From NCBI GenBank assembly GCA_000963575.1, contig CP011077.1:1364001-1428000 (forward strand): a DNA stretch of 64,000 nucleotides, given 5' to 3'. Positions within the stretch are counted from its first letter, which is position 1. Every line of letters begins with the position of its first letter. This DNA comes from Klebsiella michiganensis (lineage in GTDB: Bacteria; Pseudomonadota; Gammaproteobacteria; Enterobacterales; Enterobacteriaceae). The translations under genes were made by a program, and so were the position numbers. Below, piece after piece: positions 7,840 to 15,965 of the stretch. Below the pieces are notes generated by a model. It was not told the DNA's origin. It did no database searches and saw only the letters and a program-made list of their open reading frames with translations.

Positions 7840-9267
7840 ATGCAAACCCTGAAGCATTTTATCAATGGGCAATATGTGGCGGGCCAGCCAGCCACGCTGT
7901 TTGATCTGGTCAGCCCGGTAAACGGCGAGGTTTACGCTCAATCGCCTGACGGCGGAGCAGAAGAGGTTCGTGAGGCTTACGCGGCGGCAAAAGCGGCGTT
8001 CGCAGTATGGAAACATTCCCTGCCTTCCGAGCGGCAGCGTGCCCTGCTGAAGCTCGCCGACGAAATTGAGCGTAACGCCGCGCGTATTGTGGAGGTGCAA
8101 AGCCAGGAAACCGGCCAGCTTAAACACTTTATCGAGCGCGATGAAATCGCAGCCTCCTGCGACGCTATTCGCTTCTTTGCCGGGGCGGCCCGCTGTCTGG
8201 AAGGCAAAGCTTCCGGGGAATATGCCGCCGGGTTTACCTCAACCATTCGCCGTGAACCGCTGGGGATTGTCGGGCAGGTCACGCCGTGGAACTACCCGTT
8301 CATGATGGCGGTGTGGAAAATCGCTCCGGCGCTTGCGGCGGGTAATACCGTGGTGCTGAAACCGAGCGATACCACGCCTATCAGCACGCTGATTCTGGCC
8401 GAAATTGCGGCACCTTTATTCCCTCAGGGCGCATTCAACGTGGTGTTGGGCAAAGCGGGAACGGGGTCGCTGGTGGTGTCCAACCCGGAAGCTTCGCTGG
8501 TGTCGATAACCGGTTCCGTCCGCGCCGGGCTGCAGGTTGCCGCCTCTGCCGCTGCCAACCTGACCAAAGCGCACCTCGAATTAGGCGGCAAAGCGCCGGT
8601 GGTGGTGTTTGCCGATGCGGACATGAACAAAGCTGTAGAGGTGATTACCGCCGCCGGTTTCTCTAATGCCGGGCAGGATTGCACCGCCGCCACGCGTATC
8701 ATCGTTGAAGCTTCCGCGTATGAGGCTTTCCTCGAAAAGCTGATTCAGAAAACCAAATCAATCACCTTCGGCGAGCCGGATGACCGCGGGGCTTTATACG
8801 GCGCGCTCAACAGCCGCAACCAACTGGAGCAGGTGACGGGCTTTATTGACCGGCTTCCGGCCCATGCAAAAATTGAAACCGGCGGCAAAAAGGGCTCGGG
8901 CCCGGGCTTCTACTTTGAGCCGACGATTATCTCCGGGCTGAAGCAGCACGATGAGGCTATCCAGCACGAAGTCTTTGGCCCGGTGATGACCATCCAGTCT
9001 TTCAGCAGCGAAGAAGAAGCGCTCAGCAGAGCCAACGACGTGGAGTATGGCCTCGCGGCGAGCGTCTGGACCAGCAGCCACGGCCGGGCACAGCGTTTCA
9101 GTACCCGCCTCGATTTTGGCACCGTGTGGATCAACAACCACATCCCGCTGTGCGCGGAAATGCCCCACGGCGGATTTAAAAAGTCCGGCTACGGCAAAGA
9201 CCTCTCGTCTTATTCGCTCGACGAATACACCCGGATCAAACACATCATGTGCGATATCACTGAATAA
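7840..9267 (+). CDS. Aldehyde dehydrogenase, gamma-aminobutyraldehyde dehydrogenase (PatD)-like
   Basis: NAD(P)-dependent aldehyde dehydrogenase of 475 aa and normal length. The catalytic residues are visible: Asn151 in PWNYPF, general base Glu247 in LELGGKAP, and nucleophile Cys281 in NAGQDCTA. Across the whole chain it follows E. coli PatD (YdcW), for example IRFFAGAARCLEGKASGEY, MPHGGFKKSGYGKD and the final helix SLDEYTRIKHIM. PatD oxidises 4-aminobutyraldehyde to GABA. This fits the neighbouring spermidine-dehydrogenase-like gene, whose family produces that aldehyde. Divergent from the GntR gene and followed after 11 bp by the SnoaL-like gene, so probably one transcript. Confidence 0.83.
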   Translation: MQTLKHFINGQYVAGQPATLFDLVSPVNGEVYAQSPDGGAEEVREAYAAAKAAFAVWKHSLPSERQRALLKLADEIERNAARIVEVQSQETGQLKHFIERDEIAASCDAIRFFAGAARCLEGKASGEYAAGFTSTIRREPLGIVGQVTPWNYPFMMAVWKIAPALAAGNTVVLKPSDTTPISTLILAEIAAPLFPQGAFNVVLGKAGTGSLVVSNPEASLVSITGSVRAGLQVAASAAANLTKAHLELGGKAPVVVFADADMNKAVEVITAAGFSNAGQDCTAATRIIVEASAYEAFLEKLIQKTKSITFGEPDDRGALYGALNSRNQLEQVTGFIDRLPAHAKIETGGKKGSGPGFYFEPTIISGLKQHDEAIQHEVFGPVMTIQSFSSEEEALSRANDVEYGLAASVWTSSHGRAQRFSTRLDFGTVWINNHIPLCAEMPHGGFKKSGYGKDLSSYSLDEYTRIKHIMCDITE

Positions 9268-9278
9268 GGATCTTAGAG

Positions 9279-9752
9279 ATGAAAATAGTCAATGCTGCTG
9301 CGCTGTCGCTGTTTTTCTTTTCAGCCCTGGCGCTGGCCGAAAGCACTCCGCTTTCCGTCGTGAAAAATTATATGGCCGCGTGGAATGCCCATAACGCGGG
9401 GCAGGCGGCGGAGTATCTCGCCAGTGATATGGTCTATTACGATGCCGCCGTCGGCACGCCGGTGGAAGGGAAAGACAAAGCCGAGACAGAGGTGATTGGC
9501 GCGTTTATTAAGGCGGTGCCGGACCTGCACTGGCAGATGACCAGCGAGCCGGTTTACAACCACGACACCATCGCTTTCCGCTGGACGTTCAGCGGCACCA
9601 ACAGCGGCGAGTGGGGCGGTAGCCCGGCGACCCACAACCCCATCAAGTTTGAAGGCGTGAGCTTTATCAAAGTCAGCCACGGCAAAATCAGCTGGCAGGG
9701 CGACTATTACGACTCGAAGAAACTCGACGAAGAGCTCAAGCCGCGCCAATAG
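9279..9752 (+). CDS. Secreted SnoaL-like (NTF2 fold) protein, 157 aa
   Basis: An N-terminal signal peptide (MKIVNAAALSLFFFSALALA, cleavage near residue 20) leads to a single SnoaL/ester-cyclase-like domain of the NTF2 fold. Recognisable elements are VVKNYMAAWNAHNAGQAAEYL, the YYDAAVG strand, and the paired strands GVSFIKVSHGKISWQGDYYD. Such proteins bind or convert small hydrophobic or amine compounds; no catalytic role can be assigned here. Its position between the aldehyde dehydrogenase and the exported flavoprotein, and its export to the periplasm, suggest it helps handle a reactive product there. Start ATG 9279 follows AGGATCTTAGAG. Confidence 0.7.
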   Translation: MKIVNAAALSLFFFSALALAESTPLSVVKNYMAAWNAHNAGQAAEYLASDMVYYDAAVGTPVEGKDKAETEVIGAFIKAVPDLHWQMTSEPVYNHDTIAFRWTFSGTNSGEWGGSPATHNPIKFEGVSFIKVSHGKISWQGDYYDSKKLDEELKPRQ

Positions 9753-9890
9753 CCCGCTGAACGCCGCTTTCTGACCGTTATCAGCGGGCGGCGAGCAGGC
9801 CACCCGGTACCAGAGAAGACACTATAGTTAACAGGCTTATCGCGTAGCGAAGCGGCAGGGAGTTTGTTATCATTTGGTTAACAATATGTC

Positions 9891-10017
<127 letters not shown>

Positions 10018-10041
10018 AAGGACTGATAAAAAAGGTTATCT

Positions 10042-11946
10042 ATGTCTATTACCCGACGTGACTTTCTTAACGGGATGGCAATTGCAATTGTCTCTGGTTT
10101 AACGCCTCTGGAACTGGTGAGGGCAAACGGCAAAGCACCCGGCAGCGCCGTGATTAATGCAGATTACTATCCGCCAGGCCTCACCGGTCTGCGCGGCAAT
10201 CATCCCGGCTCGTTCGAAATGGCGCACGCCCTGGGCCGCGAGCACGAAAAGTTCGACTTCGCTAAGCTGCCGGTAGAAGAAGAGTACGATCTGGTGGTTG
10301 TCGGCGGCGGTATTAGTGGCCTGGCGGCCGCCTGCTTCTGGCGCGAAAAAATGGGGAACGACGCCAAAATCCTGGTCCTCGACAACCACGACGACTTCGG
10401 CGGCCACGCCAAGCGCAACCAGTTCAATGTCGGCGGTAAAACGCTGCTCGGCTACGGCGGCAGCGAGTCATTCCAGTCGCCTGACAGCAACTTCAGCCCG
10501 GTAGTTCACGGCCTGATGGATTCTCTGGGCGTCAGTATCACGCGAATGAAGAGTAGCTTTGACGCCACCTTCTACCCGGATCAGAACCTGAGCCGCGGCG
10601 TGTTCTTCGATAAAAAGAACTTCGGTGAAACCAAAATCGTTAGCGGCGACCCGGGCCGGGCGGTGTCGGACGATATTCCGCCGGACAGACTGAACGGCCG
10701 CAGCATCGAAGCCTTTATCAACGACTTCCCGCTCAGCGAGGCAGACCGCAAGGCGCTGCTGGATCTGCACGTCAACCCTGCCGATTACCTGCCAGGCATG
10801 ACGGTTGAGCAGAAAAGCGAATGGCTGGATACCCACAGCTATCATGAATTCCTTGAGAAGAAAGTCGGCTTAAGCAAGATGGCGCTGATGTACTTCCAGC
10901 AGCGTACCAACGACTTCTTCGCCATCGGCATTGAAGGCGTGAGCTGCGGCGACGCCCGGGCCTGTGCGCTGCCGGGTATGGAGGCGATGGGTTTACCGCC
11001 GCTGGATGGAGAGGCGCTGGCTGACCTTGAAGAGCCGTACACCTACCACTTCCCGGACGGCAACGCCGGACTGACGCGCCTGATGGTACGCAAACTGATT
11101 CCTGAAGCGCTGCCGGGCAGCACGATGGAGGATTCCGTCACCGCAAGGCTGCACTACGAGTTACTGGATCGCCCGGAAAACGGCACCCGCATTCGCCTCA
11201 ACAGCAGCGTGATTAATGCCGCCAATGCCGATAACGGGGTGGTGGTGAGCTACATCAATAATCAGAGCGGCAAGCTGCACCGCGTGAAGAGCCGCAACGC
11301 CATCATGGCGGGCTACAACATGATGATCCCGTATATCGTGCCGGAGGCGCCGGAGCAGCAGAAAGAAGATCTGCGCCTCAACGTCAAAGCGCCGCTGGTC
11401 TACACCAACGTGGTGGTCAACAACTGGCGCGCTTTTAAAAACACCGGCGTGCATGAATTCTATTCCCCGGCGGCGCCGTACAGCCGAGTGAAGCTCGATT
11501 ACCCGGTCAGCATGGGCGATTACCATCACCCGCAGACGCCGGATGACCCGATGTGCATCCACATGGTGTATGTGCCGACTTATCCGGGCAGCAACATGTC
11601 TCCGCGCGAGCAGTTCCGCCGGGGCCGTGCGTTCCTGCTTGGTTCTACCTTTGAAGCCCATGAGCAGATGATCCGCTCTCAGTTGCAGGAGATGCTGGGC
11701 CACGCCGGCTTTGATCACCAGCGCGATATCGCGGCAATCACGGTCAACCGCTGGGCGCACGGTTACGCCTATTACGCTAACTCCCTGAGTGATGACATGG
11801 AGAAAATGCCGGAAATTATCAACCGTGCCCGCCAGCCGATAGGCCGCATCACGATTGCTAACTCTGACTCAGACTGGAGTGCCTACGCCCACGCGGCTAT
11901 CGACCAGGCATGGCGTGCAGTAAACGAACTTGTGGCGATGGGGTAA
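10042..11946 (+). CDS. Tat-exported FAD-dependent spermidine dehydrogenase-like oxidoreductase (634 aa)
   Basis: The N-terminus carries a twin-arginine export motif, TRRDFLNG, with Arg5-Arg6. A dinucleotide-binding motif follows at residues ~82-95 (YDLVVVGGGISGLAA) and an FAD-type continuation, LVLDNHDDFGGHAKRNQF. Length and layout fit the spermidine dehydrogenase family (SpdH of Pseudomonas; the Citrobacter/Serratia enzymes), which split spermidine into 1,3-diaminopropane and 4-aminobutyraldehyde in the periplasm. The adjacent cytochrome c is the likely electron acceptor, and a PatD-like dehydrogenase upstream can use the aldehyde. Other amine substrates are possible. ATG 10042 follows AAAAGG. 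An ERIC element lies just upstream. Confidence 0.78.
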   Translation: MSITRRDFLNGMAIAIVSGLTPLELVRANGKAPGSAVINADYYPPGLTGLRGNHPGSFEMAHALGREHEKFDFAKLPVEEEYDLVVVGGGISGLAAACFWREKMGNDAKILVLDNHDDFGGHAKRNQFNVGGKTLLGYGGSESFQSPDSNFSPVVHGLMDSLGVSITRMKSSFDATFYPDQNLSRGVFFDKKNFGETKIVSGDPGRAVSDDIPPDRLNGRSIEAFINDFPLSEADRKALLDLHVNPADYLPGMTVEQKSEWLDTHSYHEFLEKKVGLSKMALMYFQQRTNDFFAIGIEGVSCGDARACALPGMEAMGLPPLDGEALADLEEPYTYHFPDGNAGLTRLMVRKLIPEALPGSTMEDSVTARLHYELLDRPENGTRIRLNSSVINAANADNGVVVSYINNQSGKLHRVKSRNAIMAGYNMMIPYIVPEAPEQQKEDLRLNVKAPLVYTNVVVNNWRAFKNTGVHEFYSPAAPYSRVKLDYPVSMGDYHHPQTPDDPMCIHMVYVPTYPGSNMSPREQFRRGRAFLLGSTFEAHEQMIRSQLQEMLGHAGFDHQRDIAAITVNRWAHGYAYYANSLSDDMEKMPEIINRARQPIGRITIANSDSDWSAYAHAAIDQAWRAVNELVAMG

Positions 11947-11953
11947 CCAAAAA

Positions 11954-13156
11954 ATGAAACGAATTTTAGCGGCTATCTCAATCCTCTTTTCTGCCAGCGG
12001 CTTCGCTGCCGTGTCGCAAGGTGAGTATGTGGCACGCGCGTCAGACTGTGTCGCCTGCCATACCGTAGACGGCGGGCAGGCAATGGCCGGGGGCAAAAAG
12101 TTTTCTACGCCGGTGGGCGATATCTACTCCACCAATATCACGCCGGACAAAACCCACGGTATTGGTAGTTACAGCTATGAAGATTTCGAGAAGGCAGTTC
12201 GCCGGGGGATTGCCAAAGATGGGCACGCCCTTTACCCGGCGATGCCTTATCCTTCCTACGCCAAAATGACCGATGAGGACGTGAAGGCGCTGTACGACTA
12301 CTTTATGAAGGAAGTCACCCCGGCGGCGACCGCTAACAAAGAGAATGACATTCCGCTGCTGCTGTCGGCCCGCTGGCCGCTGCGCGTGTGGAACGGCCTG
12401 TTCGTGGATGATGTGAAATCCGGCGGCGAGGTGGTTGAAGCCCACGGGGATAACGCGGAGAAAATCAAACGAGGTGCCTATCTGGTACAGGGCCCAGGCC
12501 ACTGTGGCGCCTGCCATACGCCACGCGGCATGGCAATGCAGGAGAAAGGCTACGATGATTCCAGCCCTGAGTTCCTGAGCGGAGCGATGATCGACGGCTG
12601 GTATGCCCCTTCCCTGCGCGGCATGAATATGTCCACCCAGGAAGTGAAAGATCTGCTGAGCAAAGGCCGCAGCCAGCATCACGCTATTGCTGGCCCGATG
12701 GGCGAAGTGGTGACCCAAAGTACTCAGTACCTGACGGATGCCGACCTGGAAGCTATCGCGCTGTATATCGCCAACTTCAAGCCACAAAAAAACGCGGCCA
12801 CGGCGGTGAATGCTGCCGTGTTTTCGTCGCCGTCCGACGGTAAAACCCTCTACATGCGCTATTGCTCAACCTGCCACAGCCCGGACGGGAAGGGTACGGA
12901 CTTTAACGTACCGTCGCTGGTGGGCAACTCGGCGGTGATGGCAAAAGATCCGTCCTCTCTTATCCGCGTGATAGCCGACGGGGCGCATACGCCGCAAACC
13001 CAGGGCAATATTCCGTTCATGATGCCAGGCTACAAAGGTGTGTTGTCTGATAAAGAGATGACCGACGTGGTGAACTACGTGCGCGGTTCCTGGGGGAACG
13101 GCGCGCCTGCGGCAACCGAGGATGAGGTGAAGAAGATTGCCGGTGAGGGTAAATAG
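11954..13156 (+). CDS. Triheme c-type cytochrome (400 aa)
   Basis: A signal peptide (residues 1-19, MKRILAAISILFSASGFA) is followed by three CxxCH heme sites: CVACH at 32-36, CGACH at 184-188 and CSTCH at 304-308. Each begins a cytochrome c domain of ~100-150 residues. This is the plan of the cytochrome subunit of membrane-bound alcohol/sugar dehydrogenases. The gene starts 7 bp after the spermidine-dehydrogenase-like stop, so it is surely the partner that takes electrons from that flavoprotein to the respiratory chain. The longer frame from 11930 would put residues ahead of the signal peptide, so ATG 11954 is preferred. Heme attachment would need the ccm system found at 55.6-61.9 kb. Confidence 0.88.
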   Translation: MKRILAAISILFSASGFAAVSQGEYVARASDCVACHTVDGGQAMAGGKKFSTPVGDIYSTNITPDKTHGIGSYSYEDFEKAVRRGIAKDGHALYPAMPYPSYAKMTDEDVKALYDYFMKEVTPAATANKENDIPLLLSARWPLRVWNGLFVDDVKSGGEVVEAHGDNAEKIKRGAYLVQGPGHCGACHTPRGMAMQEKGYDDSSPEFLSGAMIDGWYAPSLRGMNMSTQEVKDLLSKGRSQHHAIAGPMGEVVTQSTQYLTDADLEAIALYIANFKPQKNAATAVNAAVFSSPSDGKTLYMRYCSTCHSPDGKGTDFNVPSLVGNSAVMAKDPSSLIRVIADGAHTPQTQGNIPFMMPGYKGVLSDKEMTDVVNYVRGSWGNGAPAATEDEVKKIAGEGK

Positions 13157-13176
13157 CTCAGCCAGTTAAGCATTAA

Positions 13177-13202
13177 ACGGGGCCTTTATGGCCCCTTTTT
13201 TG
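13177..13202 (+). terminator. Rho-independent terminator after the cytochrome gene
   Basis: GGGGCC-TTTAT-GGCCCC with six following T residues. It closes the dehydrogenase-cytochrome transcript. Confidence 0.9.
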
Positions 13203-13231
13203 TGGCGGGCGAAGTGGAATTTTTATTATTT

Positions 13232-13480
13232 TCAGGCCGCGTCATGGGGACGAAAGGTTGCATCACCGCGACCGGCGAGCAGCCCTTCCATCGAGATGTC
13301 TTCGTTGAGAGCATCCCAGTGAATACCGCGTGCGCTTAATTCATCGTCGGCGCGCTGCGCCTGGTTTGCATGGAGCAACTTTGGAAACCATTCCAACGGT
13401 ACGCCTAACGTGCGCCCATCTCTCAGTTCCACCCACATTTTTTGCTCATCAAAGCTCAGATGTTTAGCTGAAATAGCCAT
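13232..13480 (-). CDS. DUF2442 protein (82 aa)
   Basis: Small protein that fits DUF2442: KHLSFDEQKMWVELRDGRTLGVPLEWFPKLLHA, then the typical GIHWDALNEDISMEGLLAGRGD. A longer frame runs upstream to 13723, but its extra 81 residues come from reading the DUF4160 gene out of frame. The real start is ATG 13480, which overlaps the end of that gene by 17 bp. DUF2442 and DUF4160 genes are often paired and some are suspected toxin-antitoxin-like modules; no activity is proven here. Confidence 0.8.
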   Translation of the reverse strand: MAISAKHLSFDEQKMWVELRDGRTLGVPLEWFPKLLHANQAQRADDELSARGIHWDALNEDISMEGLLAGRGDATFRPHDAA

Positions 13481-13695
13481 ACCATGCCTCTGTAAATAAT
13501 TTCCGGTGATGTTTAACGTAACCTTCCAGTTCGGTAACTTGTCTGGAATTGAAACCATCATTACGTGCAAGCGTAACAAAAGGACATAGCCAGAATTTAG
13601 CTTCGGCCTCTGAGTTTCGCACATGAATGTGTTGCGGCTCGAGGGGAGTTCCTTCATTCGAATAGAAGAAGAAACTACCTTAGTATGACAGGCAT
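13464..13695 (-). pseudogene. DUF4160 gene with a frameshift near codon 7
   Basis: Read on the minus strand, ATG 13695 gives MPVILR and then a TAG. One base out of frame the family sequence resumes as GSFFFYSNEGTPLEPQHIHV, then EAEAKFWLCPFVTLARNDGF and ends KLFTEAWYGYFS with TAA at 13464-13466. The total span is 232 nt, one base more than a multiple of three, so a single net indel after the start separates initiation from the body. The DUF2442 gene downstream overlaps its end and is intact. A sequencing error at this spot is the alternative. Confidence 0.75.
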
Positions 13696-13858
13696 AAGTC
13701 CGCACTCCATGCTCAGGCGTCACGTTTTCCAGAACGTGAAAAAATTATCCGTTCCTGAAATGAGTAGAGCAATTATCAGGCCGGATGGGGGGTCATAATT
13801 GAGCAATGCCTCGGGAAATTCGCTATCATCCGCCTCCACTCTCCAGCCGGGCAGCCTG

Positions 13859-14557
13859 ATGTCTACGATTATTGATACTTTTATTGCCCCGCCTTGCTTT
13901 GATGAGATAGAGATTCTTTATCAGGACGAGCATCTGGCGTTGATCAATAAACCCTCCGGCCTGCTCAGTCTTTCGGGGAAAAATCCGCAGAATCTCGACT
14001 CGGTGCATCATCGGCTGGTACAGATATTCCCCGGCTGCACGCTGGTGCATCGGCTGGATTTCGGCACCTCCGGGCTGATGGTGATTGCGCTTAATAAGAC
14101 GATCAATGCCTTGCTCTGCCAACAGTTCAGCCAGCGTTCGGTGGCAAAGATGTATACCGCGCTGCTGTGCGGGCATCCTGAAAAAGAGGAAGGGGTAATC
14201 GACGCGGCGATTGCTAAAGATCCGTCGCTGTTTCCGCTGATGTCGATATGTTCCGTCAGCGGCAAGCCAGCCCGGTCGCGTTACAAGGTTATGGCGCGTT
14301 TTTATCGTGAGCTGGAGAATGGCACACGGCTGCCGTTGACGAGGGTGCAATTTACACCGGAAACCGGACGCACTCACCAGCTACGTATACATGCGCAGTA
14401 TCTGGGGCATCCGATCCTGGGCTGCGATCTGTATGGTGGCCTTGCGCTGCCGGGCACCGAATGGGCAACGCGGCTGATGCTACATGCCAGCGAACTGCAT
14501 TTTGTTCACCCCGTCAGCGGCGATCCGATGGCTGCCAGATGCGACAGCCCGTTCTGA
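13859..14557 (+). CDS. RluA-family pseudouridine synthase (232 aa)
   Basis: Family hallmarks are clear: EILYQDEHLALINKPSGLLS, the catalytic loop VHRLDFGTSGLMV with the nucleophilic Asp, TPETGRTHQLRIHAQYLGHPILG, and the C-terminal RLMLHASELHFVHP. It has no S4 domain, as in RluA (219 aa in E. coli), and isomerises uridine in rRNA or tRNA; the exact site cannot be told. The open frame extends back to a TTG at 13799, but the extra residues are low-complexity and not family-like, so ATG 13859 is taken although no good Shine-Dalgarno is seen. Confidence 0.83.
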   Translation: MSTIIDTFIAPPCFDEIEILYQDEHLALINKPSGLLSLSGKNPQNLDSVHHRLVQIFPGCTLVHRLDFGTSGLMVIALNKTINALLCQQFSQRSVAKMYTALLCGHPEKEEGVIDAAIAKDPSLFPLMSICSVSGKPARSRYKVMARFYRELENGTRLPLTRVQFTPETGRTHQLRIHAQYLGHPILGCDLYGGLALPGTEWATRLMLHASELHFVHPVSGDPMAARCDSPF

Positions 14558-14581
14558 CGGGGAAACGCGTTGCGGCAGAAA

Positions 14582-14827
14582 TTACTCGTTGCCCCACTGA
14601 TTGAGAAACTCAGCGATTTCGTCAATGCGCTGTTCGGCAAGGCCTGCCTCAACGGCCATCTCACCCTGCGCTTCTTCGCTGATTTCCTCGTTGTTCATTA
14701 AGCGGGTAATCAGCAGCTGGAAATAGCGCGCCACGGCGTCTCGTTCCTCATCAGATACGGGCTTTGCCGACTCCGTCGAGTACTCGTCCGCGATGTCATA
14801 GTATTTCAGGTCGATTTCGTTGTTCAT
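14582..14827 (-). CDS. ymjA: YmjA-like DUF2543 protein (81 aa)
   Basis: Short acidic protein of exactly the YmjA length. Diagnostic stretches are LKYYDIADEY, YFQLLITRLMNNEEISEEAQ and the C-terminus RIDEIAEFLNQWGNE, nearly as in E. coli YmjA. Function is unknown in all members. It stands alone between the RluA-like gene (convergent) and the efflux operon. Confidence 0.82.
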   Translation of the reverse strand: MNNEIDLKYYDIADEYSTESAKPVSDEERDAVARYFQLLITRLMNNEEISEEAQGEMAVEAGLAEQRIDEIAEFLNQWGNE

Positions 14828-14889
14828 TATGGTCTCTGGGTTTGTTAGCCTGGCCGCGATAATAACATTGTTCAGCCGGATTCAGCGCG

Positions 14890-15753
14890 CTAAGGCGTGA
14901 CAGAAACACTCGCGGATAAGCCCGCCACTAACTCAATGCCTTCAGGCAGCCTGTCGATATGAATGCGTACCGGCACCCGCTGAGCCAGGCGCACCCAGCT
15001 AAAGGTTGGATTAACGTCCGGCAGGCCAAGATCGCCGGTTTCATCATTGCTGTCGCCGATGCCGTGGCCGATACTCTCCACATGGCCGGGTATTACGGGG
15101 TCAAATCCCATCAACGCTATCCGCGCACGATTCCCCACGCGGATATGTCGCAGCTTCGTCTCCTCAAAATAACCCACAATCCAGAAGCTCTTTGCATCAA
15201 TGATGGCGACTTTTGTCACGCCTGCGGTGGCGTAGTCGCCGGGGCTAAGTCTGAGGTGCGTCACATAGCCCGCAACCGGTGCTTTAACGGTGGCATGGGC
15301 CAAATTGAGTTGCGCCAGTTCCAGCGCCGCCAGCGCGCCCTGGAAATTGGCCACGGCTACGTTTGCCGCACTGCGGGTTTGCTGTAAATCCTCTTTGGAA
15401 ATTACGCTCTGGAGCTGCGTGCGTCGCGCGGCGGCGTCCTGGCGCATCAGCATTTCGTGGCGCTTCACTTCAACTTCAGACTGGGCACTGCTGACGGCGA
15501 GCTTTAGCCAGCGCGGATCGATGGAATAGAGAATATCGCCGCGGTTCACCCATTGGTTGTCCCTTACGGCAACGCTGCTCACGGGGCCAGAGACGTCTGG
15601 CGCAATCTGAACAACGTCGGCGCGAACCCGGCCATCCCTCGTCCAGGGTTTTTGTGATTCATGCTTCCACATCGTAAAAGCCATAAATAGGGCCGTTGCG
15701 GTCGCGATAAGCGTCAGCGCGTAGCGGCCTGTGAGAGCAAAAAACGATTTCAT
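14890..15753 (-). CDS. HlyD/EmrA-type periplasmic adaptor protein (287 aa)
   Basis: Membrane-fusion protein with one N-terminal anchor (residues ~8-27), the lipoyl-like half APDVSGPVSSVAVRDNQWVNRGDILYSID, a coiled hairpin (~85-150), the second half ATVKAPVAGYVTHLRLSPGDY and a beta-barrel domain. It joins an inner-membrane transporter to an outer-membrane channel. It is last in a three-gene operon with the DUF1656 and FUSC proteins, overlapping the former by 4 bp (ATGA). The set resembles aaeXAB and ydhIJK; the cargo is likely an aromatic acid or similar toxic compound, which is inference. Confidence 0.87.
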   Translation of the reverse strand: MKSFFALTGRYALTLIATATALFMAFTMWKHESQKPWTRDGRVRADVVQIAPDVSGPVSSVAVRDNQWVNRGDILYSIDPRWLKLAVSSAQSEVEVKRHEMLMRQDAAARRTQLQSVISKEDLQQTRSAANVAVANFQGALAALELAQLNLAHATVKAPVAGYVTHLRLSPGDYATAGVTKVAIIDAKSFWIVGYFEETKLRHIRVGNRARIALMGFDPVIPGHVESIGHGIGDSNDETGDLGLPDVNPTFSWVRLAQRVPVRIHIDRLPEGIELVAGLSASVSVTP

Positions 15754-15965
15754 ACGATAAACCCCAGGGCGTTCAGCCCCTGCATTAGCAGGAATGCGGT
15801 GAAAATATAAGCGGCGAAATCAATCAGTGGCCGACAGGGAAGGCGGCGGTAAACCCCGTTGAGCATCAGCAGCGAAAGCAAAAACAGAGTGCAGAGCAGC
15901 GCGACGAGCGCGATGACCAGCAGGGCGGGGAGATAAACCCCGCCAATATTTACGTCACCAATCAT
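15750..15965 (-). CDS. DUF1656 small inner-membrane protein (AaeX/YdhI-like, 71 aa)
   Basis: Two hydrophobic helices (residues ~12-36 and ~48-68) with the family start GDVNIGGVYLPALL and the YRRLPCRPLIDFA loop. Such proteins accompany FUSC transporters and HlyD adaptors. The gene overlaps its upstream partner by 11 bp and its downstream partner by 4 bp, a tightly coupled operon. Confidence 0.87.
   Translation of the reverse strand: MIGDVNIGGVYLPALLVIALVALLCTLFLLSLLMLNGVYRRLPCRPLIDFAAYIFTAFLLMQGLNALGFIV

Noticed and set aside
13481..13723. N-terminal extension of the DUF2442 protein
   Set aside because: These codons are the DUF4160 gene read in the wrong frame; the right frame gives recognisable DUF4160 sequence.
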